In this document: one piece after another, positions 47,254 to 58,020 of the stretch
Layout: each line of letters begins with the position of its first letter
Position numbering within the stretch: position 1 is the stretch's first letter
Source of the DNA: Eutypa lata
Lineage: Eukaryota > Ascomycota > Sordariomycetes > Xylariales > Diatrypaceae
DNA: 64,000 nt
NCBI GenBank assembly: GCA_022661535.1
Contig: JAKULF010000005.1
Location: 248,001 to 312,000 of the forward strand
Direction of reading: 5' to 3'
Position numbers and translations under genes: made by a program
The notes under the pieces: model-generated
What the model saw: the letters and a program-made list of their open reading frames with translations, nothing else
Told to the model about the DNA's origin: nothing
Database searches by the model: none

Positions 47254-48085
47254 TCGTTTCGTACCTCACTTCCAAGGGGCGGTGGCGTGATGGGAAATGA
47301 AGAAAGGGTCGCGTGGATTCAACAGACTGTCGAATGACGCGTAAAAGGAAGATGGTGGTGGTGGTAAAGGTACATTGTGTTAGCCATGGGCAGGGTTTCA
47401 TTTTTCTATTTGCATAATAGTTTCAAGTACGTAGTAAAGCGAATTAATTGGGTTATTGCGCTTCGGGTTTGAACTTGCGCCGAGAGAGCTAGCTTCCTGC
47501 ACAGGATGCAATGAAGTATTAATCAATGAAACCGCGAATCATGATATACAAAAACAGGTAACTTAGCTGGCTCTAAACCTTTGATCTTGTCTTCTGGTCG
47601 TTGGGGAAGGCCCTTGAGTATAAGCATGATGTAAGGTTGAAGCTCTTTTTATATTTCGATGTGATCATGTAAGCCTCAGTCCCGGAAGCCATGATGGAAC
47701 ACTTATTAGATAACCTGTGAAACAGGGATGTTGGTCATTTATGAAGTTGGATTGATCCCTACTTAAATTGCGACATGTTGTACAGATCTCAGCAATCCCA
47801 AGATTACATGTACCTACTATAGGTAGCTAGGTAGTCTGGTAGACAGACTTCATAGTAGCGACAACGAAACAAAGACATCCCGCCCAAACCCATCTTAAGT
47901 AACGCCGGCCTTGCTTTAATAAACACATTGGTACTGACTGTCCATTCCACATGTCTAAGCACATGGCCCGCATGCACATACGTACGGACGTATGGTACGT
48001 GGATAAGATGTCTATGGTGATGAGGTAAATATACAAATGAAAAATCAACTGGCCAAATATATAACTAACTATGTAAACACATCAA
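47254..48085. other. Convergent intergenic, 832 bases
   Basis: Lies between the 3' ends of the proline-rich protein gene (plus) and the MRL1-like gene (minus). A minus-strand frame at 47827-48048 has no domain. No repeat of note. Confidence 0.4.
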
Positions 48086-49415
48086 TCAATCATCCCATTC
48101 CTCATCCAACTGATCAATGAGCCGGTTCTCGGCCTCCCGGTCGCGCTGGCTCCGCGTCCGCCCGTTCGGCGACCCCGCTATGTAGTGGTAGCCCCTTCTG
48201 CTGGGGAGGAATCGGGCACAGGATGATAGCGCGATGGCGAAGATATCCTGCGCTTTGGCGGTTAGCTTTTTCGCACGTTCCCTTATCCCTTTCTCCTCAT
48301 CGCGTCATATGACATCATACATTGAGAAACTAGGGGAAGAGTCTGGAATGGAATGAAATAGAATGGATTGGGTGGGATGGAAAACCTACCGTGATGAAAC
48401 TCCACACGCTCGCCCATAGCGAGTAGTTGGGCAGCTGCTTCCAGCCCCGCGCATTCGACACGGTGCGGTTGTAGAAGATACCGCCGAGCAGGTACACCAG
48501 CACGGCGATCACCAGGATGATGAGGAATACGGGGCCCGGTCCCACGCTGCCGGGCTTGTGCGGCTCGGCGCCGGCGCAGGCGTGCTGCGACTTCACTTTG
48601 AAGATGTAGTGGCACTCCTCGGGGTCGGTGGCGATGAACGAGGCCGTGGCGAACTCGGTCAACGAGTCCTTGTCGCAGCTGAAGAAGATGGTCGCCGATT
48701 TTCTGCGGTCGTACTGGTTGTCATCATCATCGTCGTCATCGTCGTCGGCTTTCTCCCGGAGGGTCTCTGCTGTGTCCTCCTCGGTTCTATCCTTCGATCC
48801 CGTCTGTTCGTATTCATCATCTCTTTCTTCCTCATCACTTTCATAATCCTTCCACGCGGCACCGGCATGCACCGCGCCACGGCGACTCCTCGCCGCACTC
48901 ACACCCCCAACTCCACTGACCCCACTAACACTGCGCTTCTTCTTCTTCCCGCAAGGCGAGCCACCCGTATACTGCAAGACAAGCTCCTTCCCCCGCGCGG
49001 TCAGGTTTCCCGACTGCAGGCCTAGACTGTAGGTATCGCCCTTGGACGTATAATAGGCGCTGATGTTGCGCCAGAGCTCCTCCTTGACGCCGATGACGCT
49101 CTCGGGCGGCGTCACCACGGGCTCGCAGATGTTGAGCGTGAAGTTGCGCCCGTAGTCCCAGCCGCGCGCGTGGTAGTCGTCCTCGGGCATGCCGTAGAAC
49201 GGAGGCTTCGACCCGTCGGCTGCCGGCTTGACGGCTATGTCGGGCCGTAGGTCATAGAAGGCCCCCGATGTGGAGGAGGCCATGCACGGTGTCGCGGTCG
49301 TTGTCGTCGTGGGCTTCTCGTCGCTAGGCGCTGCGGTTGTTGGGGTGACGGCGACGAGGCTTCCTAGCAGGAAGGCCACCAGTGTGTTGGTGGGGTGGGA
49401 TGATGTCGCGCGCAT
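48086..49415 (-). CDS. MRL1: Mannose-6-phosphate-receptor-like sorting receptor
   Basis: Type I membrane protein of the late secretory pathway, similar to yeast Mrl1, thought to help sort vacuolar hydrolases between Golgi and endosome. Exons 48390-49415 and 48086-48247 give 395 residues. A signal peptide (residues 1-29) precedes a luminal MRH-like domain with DLRPDIAV, RNFTLNICEPV and FFSCD...TFIATDPEECHYIF-type strands. The transmembrane helix is at 296-315 (VFLIILVIAVLVYLLGGIFY). The cytosolic NRTV...ARGWKQLPNYSLW and the tail RLIDQLDEEWDD are typical of fungal members. The ending has an acidic-dileucine look suited to adaptor binding. Odd point: a long charged insert with KKKKR and a nine-Asp run splits the luminal domain (residues ~155-245). 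Confidence 0.88.
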
Positions 49416-50683
49416 GGTCGCTTGTTGCTTTTGGTTTCTCGACGCTTGGCTGATTCTTTAATGGGTTGAATTGATGCTAATTACGTAGCTACAGGGCTTA
49501 AGGGAATGTGTGGTCGTAGCCAAGGAAATATTAGTAACAATAATAATGGCTGTTGGCTAAGGTTAGGTAGGTAGATGGATATCCGGAAGAGCCGTCAAGT
49601 CCAAAGCACTTAAATTTGCGCGGACCGGTCCGGTCGAAGCAGGTGGCTCAAATTTATTCAATGGAGACAAACGTAGTTGGATTAATCATGGGAACTCGTC
49701 GTAGATGCACACTTATCAGAAGCCAATTGATTTTGACGGGTCGTCAGCAAATATCGAGAGTTGTTTGTCGTTGTTGTAAACGCATGGCTCTTGACATACG
49801 TAAAGATGAAGATAAAAAGTGTTGGATGCTGCTGGAAGATTGCGATCGGAGGCTGAGCAAATGTTTCAAGCCAGCCTGTCCCTTGCCGCTATCCGGGGAA
49901 AGATATTCAGATATTCAGCCACAGCCACGGCATGCAGGAAGTCGGAAACGTTAGTGGCGGGAGGATTGTGGGGCTTGCAGACAGTCAGATATGATAAACA
50001 GCTTATTGATATTGTTTCATTTGTCACGTTTGTTTGACACCTTTTTTTAAACTGATCGACGATACATGATTATCAAGAGCTATCTTCTCTTCAAGCCACA
50101 TAACTATCATCGAGAGCTGCAGACGTAACACATACCAAGACTGTGGCTAGTCCCCGCATACGTACTATGTAAGTGCACTAATGCCAGTCTTGTGCTACCA
50201 TATCAGACCTTCCCCTTTTGAGAAAGAGGAAGCAAAGAGTCACGTCACACGGAAGCTAAAGTATCCGGCAAGTACATAGGTAATAAAGTAAGGAAACAAC
50301 GCCTCTCATTGGATAGGCCCAAAATTGTACGAAATAGTCAGGTACATACAACGGATATCTCACACCTCCAGATTATTCAACTTTTCGTGCCGTCAACACA
50401 ATATCAACCTTGTACCATCCGGTAGGTCAGATATCCGGCTTACATCAACTAGAAGCACTTGGTAAAAGTACACTGCCACCATCACATGCGGGGCAATCCG
50501 AGAAATCGGTTCATCTGAATGACACGGCATCCGAGAGTCTAGTTGGGTCTTATAAACCAAGCACCTACCATTGGTTCCATAGGGGTTGGTTGGGCATATA
50601 AAGAGTCAGGTCCTGAGAGGACTCGATACTTATTCCCTTCTTCTATATCCAAATCTAGGGAAGCTACTAGATCAAGGATAAAG
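49416..50683. other. Divergent intergenic, 1.27 kb
   Basis: Promoter region for the MRL1-like gene (minus) and ERG24 (plus). ATTGG/CCAAT boxes occur at about 50309 and 50572. No obvious coding frame; those at 49616-49954 and 49819-50037 overlap and lack domains. Confidence 0.4.
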
Positions 50684-52328
50684 ATGGCGCCAAAGACGAA
50701 GAAGACCGAGCCTGAACATGGCTATGAATTTGGTGGACCGTGAGTAATTCAGACGATATAAAATAATTATGTCCAATTGAAATGGATATCCTAGCTAACA
50801 TCAACGTCAATACACTAGATTCGGTACTGCCGCCATCACTTTTGGTCTTCCCGTCCTCTGTTACATTTTCACCTTCGCCTGCAACGATGTCACCGGTTGT
50901 CCTGCGCCCTCCCTCTTGAACCCCAAGTCCCTCTCTCTCGAACAGTTAAAAACCGAGGTCGGATGGCCTGAAGATGGCATCTTGGGATTAGTTAGTTGGG
51001 ACGCTACTTTCGCTACTTTCGGTTACTATGCCTTCAACTTCCTCCTATACAAGATCCTACCAGCTACCGAGGTCGAGGGAACGCAGCTGAGATCGGGCGG
51101 CCGACTGAAGTATCGATTCAACGGTGCGTTTCTACCTCTCCCAATATACGCACACATACCTTTAAAGAAGCGTATTCGGCATGCAATGCCAACCACTGCT
51201 AAACTTAAATAACTAACCTGTTTTCCCATTCTAGCCCTCGCATCCACCCTAACCACCCTCGTCATAGCCGCCGCAGGCACCATCACCCAGGGCGCCGAGT
51301 TCCCTCTCTGGACCTTCATCGCCGACAACTATGTGCAGATCCTGACGACCAACATCCTGATCGCCTACGCGCTAGCCACCTTCGTCTACGTGCGCAGCTT
51401 CTCCGTGAAGCCCGGCAAGAACGCGGACAACCGCGAGCTGGCGGCCGCGGGCCACACGGGGAACCTGATGTACGACTTCTACATCGGGCGGGAGCTGAAC
51501 CCGCGGGTGGCGATCCCGCTGCTCGGCGAGATCGACATCAAGTCGTACATGGAGCTGCGGCCCGGCCTGCTCGGGTGGGTGATCCTGAACTGGGCCTTCG
51601 TCGCCAAGCAGTACCGCAACTACGGGTGGGTGTCGGACAGCTCCGTCTTCGTCTCCGTCGTCCAGATGATCTACGTCCTCGACAGCAAGTACATGGAGCC
51701 CGCCATCCTGACCACCATGGACATCACGACCGACGGGTTCGGGTTCATGCTCTCGTTCGGCGACCTCGTCTGGGTGCCCTTCATGTACTCGACCCAGGTG
51801 CGCTACCTATCCACGTATCCCGTCGTGCTCGGGCCCTGGGGCCTGGCGGGCGTAGCCGCCGTCCTCGCCACTGGGTACGGCATCTTCCGCGCCAGCAACT
51901 CCCAGAAGAACACCTTCCGCACGAACCCCGACGACCCCTCCGTGCAGCACATCAAGTACATCGAGACGAAGACGGGGTCCCGCCTCATGGTCTCGGGCTG
52001 GTGGGGCGTCGCGCGCCACATCAACTACCTGGGCGACTGGCTGCAGGCCTTCCCCTACTCGATCCCGACCGGCTTCGCGGGCTACGCCATCCTCAGCGCG
52101 GGGAGCGGCGCCGAGGACGCGCTCAAGATGCGCGATGGGCGGGAGGTCGTCCAGGGCGAGGCCAAGTACTGGGGCATGATCTTCACGTACTTCTACATCG
52201 TGTACTTTGCGGTGCTCCTGATCCATCGCGATCGTAGGGATGATGAGAAGTGCGCGAGGAAGTATGGTGCCGATTGGGAGAAGTATAAGAAGGTTGTTAA
52301 GTATCGGATTGTGCCGGGGTTGTACTGA
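50684..52328 (+). CDS. erg24: Delta(14)-sterol reductase (ergosterol biosynthesis)
   Basis: Reduces the C14-C15 double bond left by CYP51 in the ergosterol pathway, using NADPH in the ER membrane. It is a target of morpholine fungicides. Exons 50684-50739, 50819-51123 and 51235-52328 give 484 residues. The protein is polytopic and collinear with the Erg24/lamin-B-receptor family. It shows GNLMYDFYIGRELNPR near the middle, then LGEIDIKSYMELRPGLLGW and DGFGFMLSFGDLVWVPF. The C-terminal signatures are GWWGVARHINYLGDW and HRDRRDDEKCARKYGADWEKY, ending VKYRIVPGLY. All are family hallmarks. The coding sequence is distinctly GC-rich in exon 3, which creates long open frames on other frames and strands that are not genes. 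No disruption seen. Confidence 0.97.
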
Positions 52329-53841
52329 GAGAGAAAGAAGAGTGAGAATAAAATGGGAAGGAAAGGAAAGGAAGATGTGAGAGGGCTGTGGTGTCCGTGT
52401 GTGTTGGGAAGTGGTCGTGTTGATTGTTCTAAAGGGAAGTAAGGGATGCAATACAGTAAAAGTGATGTTGGAGTAGTGGAGGGAGGAGATAGGGGTTGGG
52501 TAGCTACCAAAGAGATATGATTGGTTGCTTCTGTTCATAGTCAAGAATGGATAAATTAATGTAATATGTATCAAAATGCACAATACATCTTGCTTCGTGA
52601 GTACTTAGAGGCATGTCTACATTAGAGGTGTGCTACACTAATTGGCACTTTGACTTGAATCCGGGTTCATTCTTGGTTAGGGAACGCAAACTTTAGGTAT
52701 GCATATGTAGAATTATATACTGCGACTGTTCTTCAAGACATTGGTTTATGATGAGATTGGCAATGAATAGTGCTTGTTGATGTAAAGGGGTACCTGAGAG
52801 CTATATCGCAACTTCGAGGTGGTTAGGCTAGTTAGAGTAGTTCGTAAATTAAGGCCTTCTCGTCTATATCTAAACTATTGTGGTAATTATTATAGCTTGA
52901 ATTAGACCTGTAATCACCATATTAATATCTCGTTGCGCCGTGAACGTTGTCGAAGCAACGATACTTGTCCTAAGCGTATCATTTACCTTGCATTTGATAT
53001 CAAGACAGCATTGATATTTTCCCAGTTACCTGCTATCTCCCTATATACATTTACATACGTAGGCTACCTTCTCTCTCGACATTTCATGGTACTGATAATA
53101 CGAGAACTGTCCAAATCTACTAGAATCAATACTCTAATGAGGGTACATTTCTTTTGGTTCTGTAAGTGGTGTAGGCAAGAACGACTTCAAGCTAAGCCTT
53201 CAGCACACTTGGAGTTGTCCTTTACAACTTCGCAGTTGCCAGTTGCCACTTCCTCCCCAGAACACATACTGCTGCTACATACATACATACATACATACAT
53301 GTATATCAATGTTCATTTAGGTAGCCAATATTTTTAGCTGGTGTCTCTTCACTTTCAGTAGAACACCCAACTGTTTCCCCATTCCATCACCGGGGTTCCT
53401 AGCTTCTACGATCAACCTTCTACACAATCGCCAACCCGACTTTTCGCAATCAGAAAGGAAAGGAGAATTATCTCACTATCCTCCTGGATTCCCTTCCAAC
53501 TACTTCATTTCAACCCATCGTCAACTGCAAATCATCCTGTCCTACTAGACACTAGTCACCAATTGCACTTTGGCCGCGGGCAGCATAGACGAGCGACCTA
53601 GGCATTGTCTCCTTTGAACTTTCTGTGAACATCTACTTCTATCGCTGATATCCAAGGAGTTTACTTGTCTATGACAATATCGCTTACTTACTCTTCTTCA
53701 AAATTTGCGTCTTGCCGTCGCCGGTTTCGCCTTCTTGAGAAACTCTTCCTCCTGTTCAATCCATATCACTCGAACATAGGAAAGATAAACACTACGTGGT
53801 AATGACCCATGTAATTTCCTTCTACCTTCTATTACAGCATT
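52329..53841. other. Intergenic spacer with ACAT microsatellite
   Basis: About 1.5 kb. Contains an (ACAT)n microsatellite of about six units at 53277-53301 and pyrimidine-rich sequence upstream of the next gene. The frame 52933-53337 runs through the microsatellite and is not credible. Confidence 0.45.
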
Positions 53842-55086
53842 ATGTCTCTCCGAAGAGTAATTTTTCCTGACTCATCCTTTAGCTACAACCTCGGATACTT
53901 ATCCCAATACCCTTACGAATTTCCAGGCCGAGACCGGAACTTTTCAAAAGCTGAGATTGAGTTACTCAAGAATAAGTCCATCATGGTTAATCCCGAGAGA
54001 ATGATCATGTCACGGCCAGAATACATTGATTCTCTGGGGAAGAATAACGATATTCTGCAGAGGATGAACGATTCTCTAAAGAAGGAGAACGATTCTCTGG
54101 AGAAGGAGAATAATTCTATCAAGAATGACAATGAGACCCTGAGACGGGAGAATGCAGCTCTCAAGCAGTCTCAAGCCTCTTCAAAATTGAAACAACTCGC
54201 AATGAACAGCGCGGCAATTGATACCACTCAGAAGCTTGAGAATATGCAGAATCGTATTGATGCACTAGAAAGACAGCAGGAGTCTACCATCATCAGACAT
54301 ATGCCCAACCACATTCGACATTCGCAATCCGTCTTCGGCCCAAAGAACATATATCCGTCGGACTTCGCCGAGTACTTGAAAAGACTTGATCTTCGGCCCC
54401 CTGGAGGCTTGTGGGACTGGAAAAATGCGAAATGGCAATTTCATGTGTATTCTCTTTGGCAATGTACTAACTTCCGGTATCTATTACGCCCTGGCCAGAA
54501 ACCTCGATGCACGGGAAGAAAACGCCAAAGAGACTCATATGATTATAGGAGTAGCGATCCTTTCAAGCCAGTAAGTCTCTTGTGGTACGGAGAAGAGATA
54601 ATGGAGTTGGAAGTACGGAAACACCCGTCTAGTGAGATATCGAACATATTGCCCAAATACGTCTTACATCTCGGGGACTTATTCGTGGTCCATCCTAGGA
54701 TCAATGGAGAGAATGGAGAGCATGATGCTCCATACGAGTCTTCGATGAACAATCTGTCAATCGTAATGGACGTATGCAAACCGTCAAAATCACTCTGGCT
54801 CGTATACAAGAATCATATCCATGACGATGGATTCTATCCAGACAGGGAGGCCTTCCCCAAAATTAGGGATGACTTTGACCTGGCCCTAATCCTTGAAGAC
54901 ATCCATTATTGGGAGGAGCCTAAACGTTGGTCCAACCTACCATACCTGGACAGCTTGAAGGTGGTGGAATCAATGCGACGGACTGCATGTCGTGCAGAGC
55001 CAGTTTTCATCCGGCCTGTACTGGACGACGTACTACAGACTATTGAGGATGGTTGGGCGGGATACGAAGACCGTCAGGGTCAGTAG
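53842..55086 (+). CDS. Coiled-coil protein of unknown function
   Basis: Single-exon frame of 414 residues from the ATG at 53842. Residues ~65-150 form a strong coiled coil of near-repeats: LGKNNDILQRM, NDSLKKENDSLEKENNS and LRRENAALKQ. The short heptad-like NDSLxKE units suggest local duplication. The C-terminal 250 residues look globular, with many Trp/Tyr (GGLWDWKNAKWQFHVYSLW, PSKSLWLVYKNHIHDDGF, EDIHYWEEPKRW). I do not recognise that domain. There is no signal peptide or membrane helix, so it is likely intracellular. Codon use and length support a real gene. A fungal lineage-specific protein is the best description. Confidence 0.72.
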   Translation: MSLRRVIFPDSSFSYNLGYLSQYPYEFPGRDRNFSKAEIELLKNKSIMVNPERMIMSRPEYIDSLGKNNDILQRMNDSLKKENDSLEKENNSIKNDNETLRRENAALKQSQASSKLKQLAMNSAAIDTTQKLENMQNRIDALERQQESTIIRHMPNHIRHSQSVFGPKNIYPSDFAEYLKRLDLRPPGGLWDWKNAKWQFHVYSLWQCTNFRYLLRPGQKPRCTGRKRQRDSYDYRSSDPFKPVSLLWYGEEIMELEVRKHPSSEISNILPKYVLHLGDLFVVHPRINGENGEHDAPYESSMNNLSIVMDVCKPSKSLWLVYKNHIHDDGFYPDREAFPKIRDDFDLALILEDIHYWEEPKRWSNLPYLDSLKVVESMRRTACRAEPVFIRPVLDDVLQTIEDGWAGYEDRQGQ

Positions 55087-56537
55087 AGCAAGATCCCAAT
55101 CATGGAAGTTGATTTCATAATGTTTTGCTTCAAAAGTGTTTTGAAGACGGAATTGCAAGGAGGGGGAGATACCATCACAACATGCTACGATGGTAGGAAG
55201 GGTAGACGGGAGGAATCTGTGAGTTCTCGGTGTGCTACCAGAGAAAGGAGCTGAACCTGGCTTCATCAATGCATGTCTTTGTCTGTTTAAATGAGCATAT
55301 CAGATTAGTACACGGAAGCTTCGTCGATGTATAATTAGAAGGATTGCTATTTTCATAATTACTGACAAAACTCCAAGACCACCCCTGGTTCATTTTTATC
55401 GTACGTATAAAGAAATACTCTCCAACTTGTAGGGATTCTCTGGGTCCATCGGATCGTTCTCCGATGAAGTACACGACATCCGCATGCTCTCAATCTTGCC
55501 GTATTGTGTTGCCCATGAACTGAATAAGACTTGTCAGTACTATGAATGGGCACATCGGGGTTACAGATATACCAAACACTAAATGCAGAGCCCAGTGTGG
55601 CAGAGAGGTGAAGGGGTGCATTACTTGAACAGAGCTAAGAAGTAATCCACTTGAATGGTTGTCCCCTTATTATGACGTGGTGACCCTTTTATGCCGTGAG
55701 ATGCAGTGCCTGGCTTCTGAGAACTAGTCAATGGGCTAATTTGAGACTCGTGGGGTTATGCTGACGCATATCCTGCGATATCCTGCGGATGAATGTTTGG
55801 GACAGGATATCTCGCCTTCCCCGTTGCACTAGTCGAAAATGATTTCATATTTGGATGGACGTCGTCGATGTTCGCTCACTGCGGCCTGATACTTTCCACG
55901 ATAGCAGTACAAGCATTCCTAATTCAACGGCTCAATTGCCAGAGGTGAGGCTCAATCGTCTCGTATTACATATTTATGTGTTGAGGGGTAGATGGGCGTA
56001 CCCGTGCATGATGTCGTAGACTACCCCTGAACACCACCAAGTTAGGTAGAGTACCTAATGCCTAACTACTTACCTACCGTCGATACCGTTTCACCACGAA
56101 ACTATCTGGGTCGTATGCACTTTCATATCCTACCATGTCCAATTATAAACTTCAAAATTCACTCCAATTTTAGTGTAAACCATCTGCACGCGATGCATCA
56201 CCTCCCTTGAAACTTTACTAGAAGGGCTCACCTATGTCCAACCGTCCAACCTTAAACAAGCAAAACAGGGGGAATAGAAACGACTTATCTTTAACGTTTA
56301 TATCATATGTTCTCTTACTTTCTAGCGGATTATAGTCTAGCTGTAACGACCTCTCATACATGAAATTGAGAGACCTTTCTCCGGGTATGAGTCGGAGTAT
56401 CTCATAACGTTGGCTGTAGCTATCCTATTTCTGATTTCCAGCTTGAGCATTGAGTCGACCTATCTCATATATCGTCATCACTTTACACCACCAACCAGTT
56501 AATCAAACTAAATACACGCCAGCAAGCAGCCATCGAG
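55087..56537. other. Intergenic spacer
   Basis: About 1.45 kb without a supported gene. The minus-strand frames 55033-55269, 55235-55474 and 55359-55553 are short, overlap each other and lack domains. Confidence 0.4.
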
Positions 56538-57438
56538 ATGAAATATCTTCAGCAGCTCCTTTCGTTCCTCTCCCTAGCAAGCGGGGTCATCTCCGGGGTA
56601 GTCTTACCCGCCGACGCCCCAGAGGGTCTTATGATCTGGACAGCAGCGGACGGGTTCGCCAACTACACGCTTCTCGACTCCTCTTCCTTAAACTTCACCC
56701 TTTCCGACAACAACAACAACAACAACATCATCAACACCACCCCCACCAAAAACCGAATCGAACCGCGCTACGTCCCCCTCCCAGTAAGCAAAATGGGCTG
56801 TGCGCTGAACCTGCTGGAAGACTTCGATCTCGCGGTGGTGGTGGAAAAGCTGAAGCAGTACTGCGAGGCGTTGGTTGCGCATAAAGAGATGATGCATTCG
56901 CGGAGCGTGACGACGTATCATAGGGGGGTGTCGGTACGTACTTATCTTACTTACTTTGCTTGCTTTCAATTCTCTAATTATCCTCGTCGACAAGGGGGAG
57001 AGGCATCCCTCCCTCTCTAAACGAAAAGAAAAAAAAAAAAAACCCTTCCCCACCGCCTATCCTACCCTCCCCCCTCCCCGCCTCCCCGCCTCCACAAACC
57101 ACCTCTGTTCCAAACCAAAAATAAGATGCCCCCAGAAAAAGAAATTTAGAATTTAAAAAATACTAACTGCGTGCGGGACGTCGGTGCCCGTCGCCTTTCC
57201 GATATAGTGGGTCTACGTATGCAACTGGAGCAGGAACGAGCCGAACTTCTGCGACGCCCAGGAGATCACGGAGGCGATGGCGATCCTGGACCGGGAGTGC
57301 GGCAGGTCGCGGGTGGGCTGGCTCCACATGGACGACTGGGACAAGGCGTACGGGCGGGAGATCGACACCGTCACGATCTGCCCGGGCATGAAGGGGGCCG
57401 GGTACCGGGAGGGCGGGGACGTGCCTCCCGCTGCCTAG
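56538..57438 (+). CDS. Secreted cysteine-containing protein, unknown family
   Basis: Exons 56538-56933 and 57208-57438 give 208 residues. A signal peptide (residues ~1-20, YLQQLLSFLSLASGVISG) is followed by a variable, Asn-rich linker (residues ~55-70). A compact domain follows with six cysteines: GCALNL, QYCEAL, VCNW, FCDA, ECGR and TICPG. The C-terminal pattern (AQEITEAMAILDRECG...VGWLHMDDWDKAYGREID...ICPG) looks like a conserved fungal secreted domain of unknown role, somewhat reminiscent of Ecp2-like effectors without a clear match. The 274-nt intron is the longest proposed here and is unusually rich in C/T and A runs. Joining it phase 0 (TCG to TGG) makes the second half continuous, which supports the model. 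Confidence 0.68.
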
Positions 57439-58020
57439 GTAGCAAGAGCAAGAATAGGGGGTATTGAGGACGGGGGTTGGGATTCGGAGGTATGGTGTGG
57501 TGTCGTATGGGATGGTATGGTATATAAGTAAGTGGATAGGCATTCTATGCTCAGAGGTAGAGTTGGTTGGGTGGGGGTATATTGGAGGAAATTTTGAGAA
57601 GGGAAGGTCTGCTGATATCTATCCGGGTGGGTGGTAGCTTGGGGTAGATAAGTAGGTAGCTTGATGGACGTATGCATACAGACATGCATTTCAATAATAT
57701 TACGACGCTGGTTGATGTCATACTGTTTGTTTGTCTGTTTGTTTGTTATACTACTGGTACTGTCATCGTAACTCTTATCATATCCGCCATTTCCGAATAT
57801 CAAAACTTTCCGCAATTCAGTTATTCTTTCTTTCTTTCTTTTCTTACTACCCTCTGTTATCCATCATTCATACGTCGTCTATCATAATAAGCTCTCAATG
57901 GGTCCATCAAATCAATCGCCAGGCTGGTCTGACAGAATAGCAGACAGAAAAGCAGACAGACAGACAGACAGACAGACAGACGGACACGTAAGACGAATAT
58001 CCTCATGACACACGGACACC
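57439..58020. other. Convergent intergenic with GACA microsatellite
   Basis: Shared 3' region of the secreted protein gene and the Ybp1-like gene. A (GACA)n tract of about seven units runs at 57953-57983. A TTTC/TTTG-rich stretch (57725-57845) lies before it. No gene. Confidence 0.5.

Noticed and set aside
51575..52237. 220-codon plus-strand frame inside ERG24
   Set aside because: Overlaps the conserved sterol reductase frame; Arg/His/Pro-rich shadow of GC-rich codons.
51807..52583. 258-codon open frame antisense to the ERG24 gene
   Set aside because: It is a by-product of the GC-rich third exon. Its composition is Arg/Ala/Asp-rich with no domain, and it starts outside any promoter logic.
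57945..57990. CRISPR-like short repeats
   Set aside because: This is a plain GACA microsatellite with no spacers, in a fungal genome.
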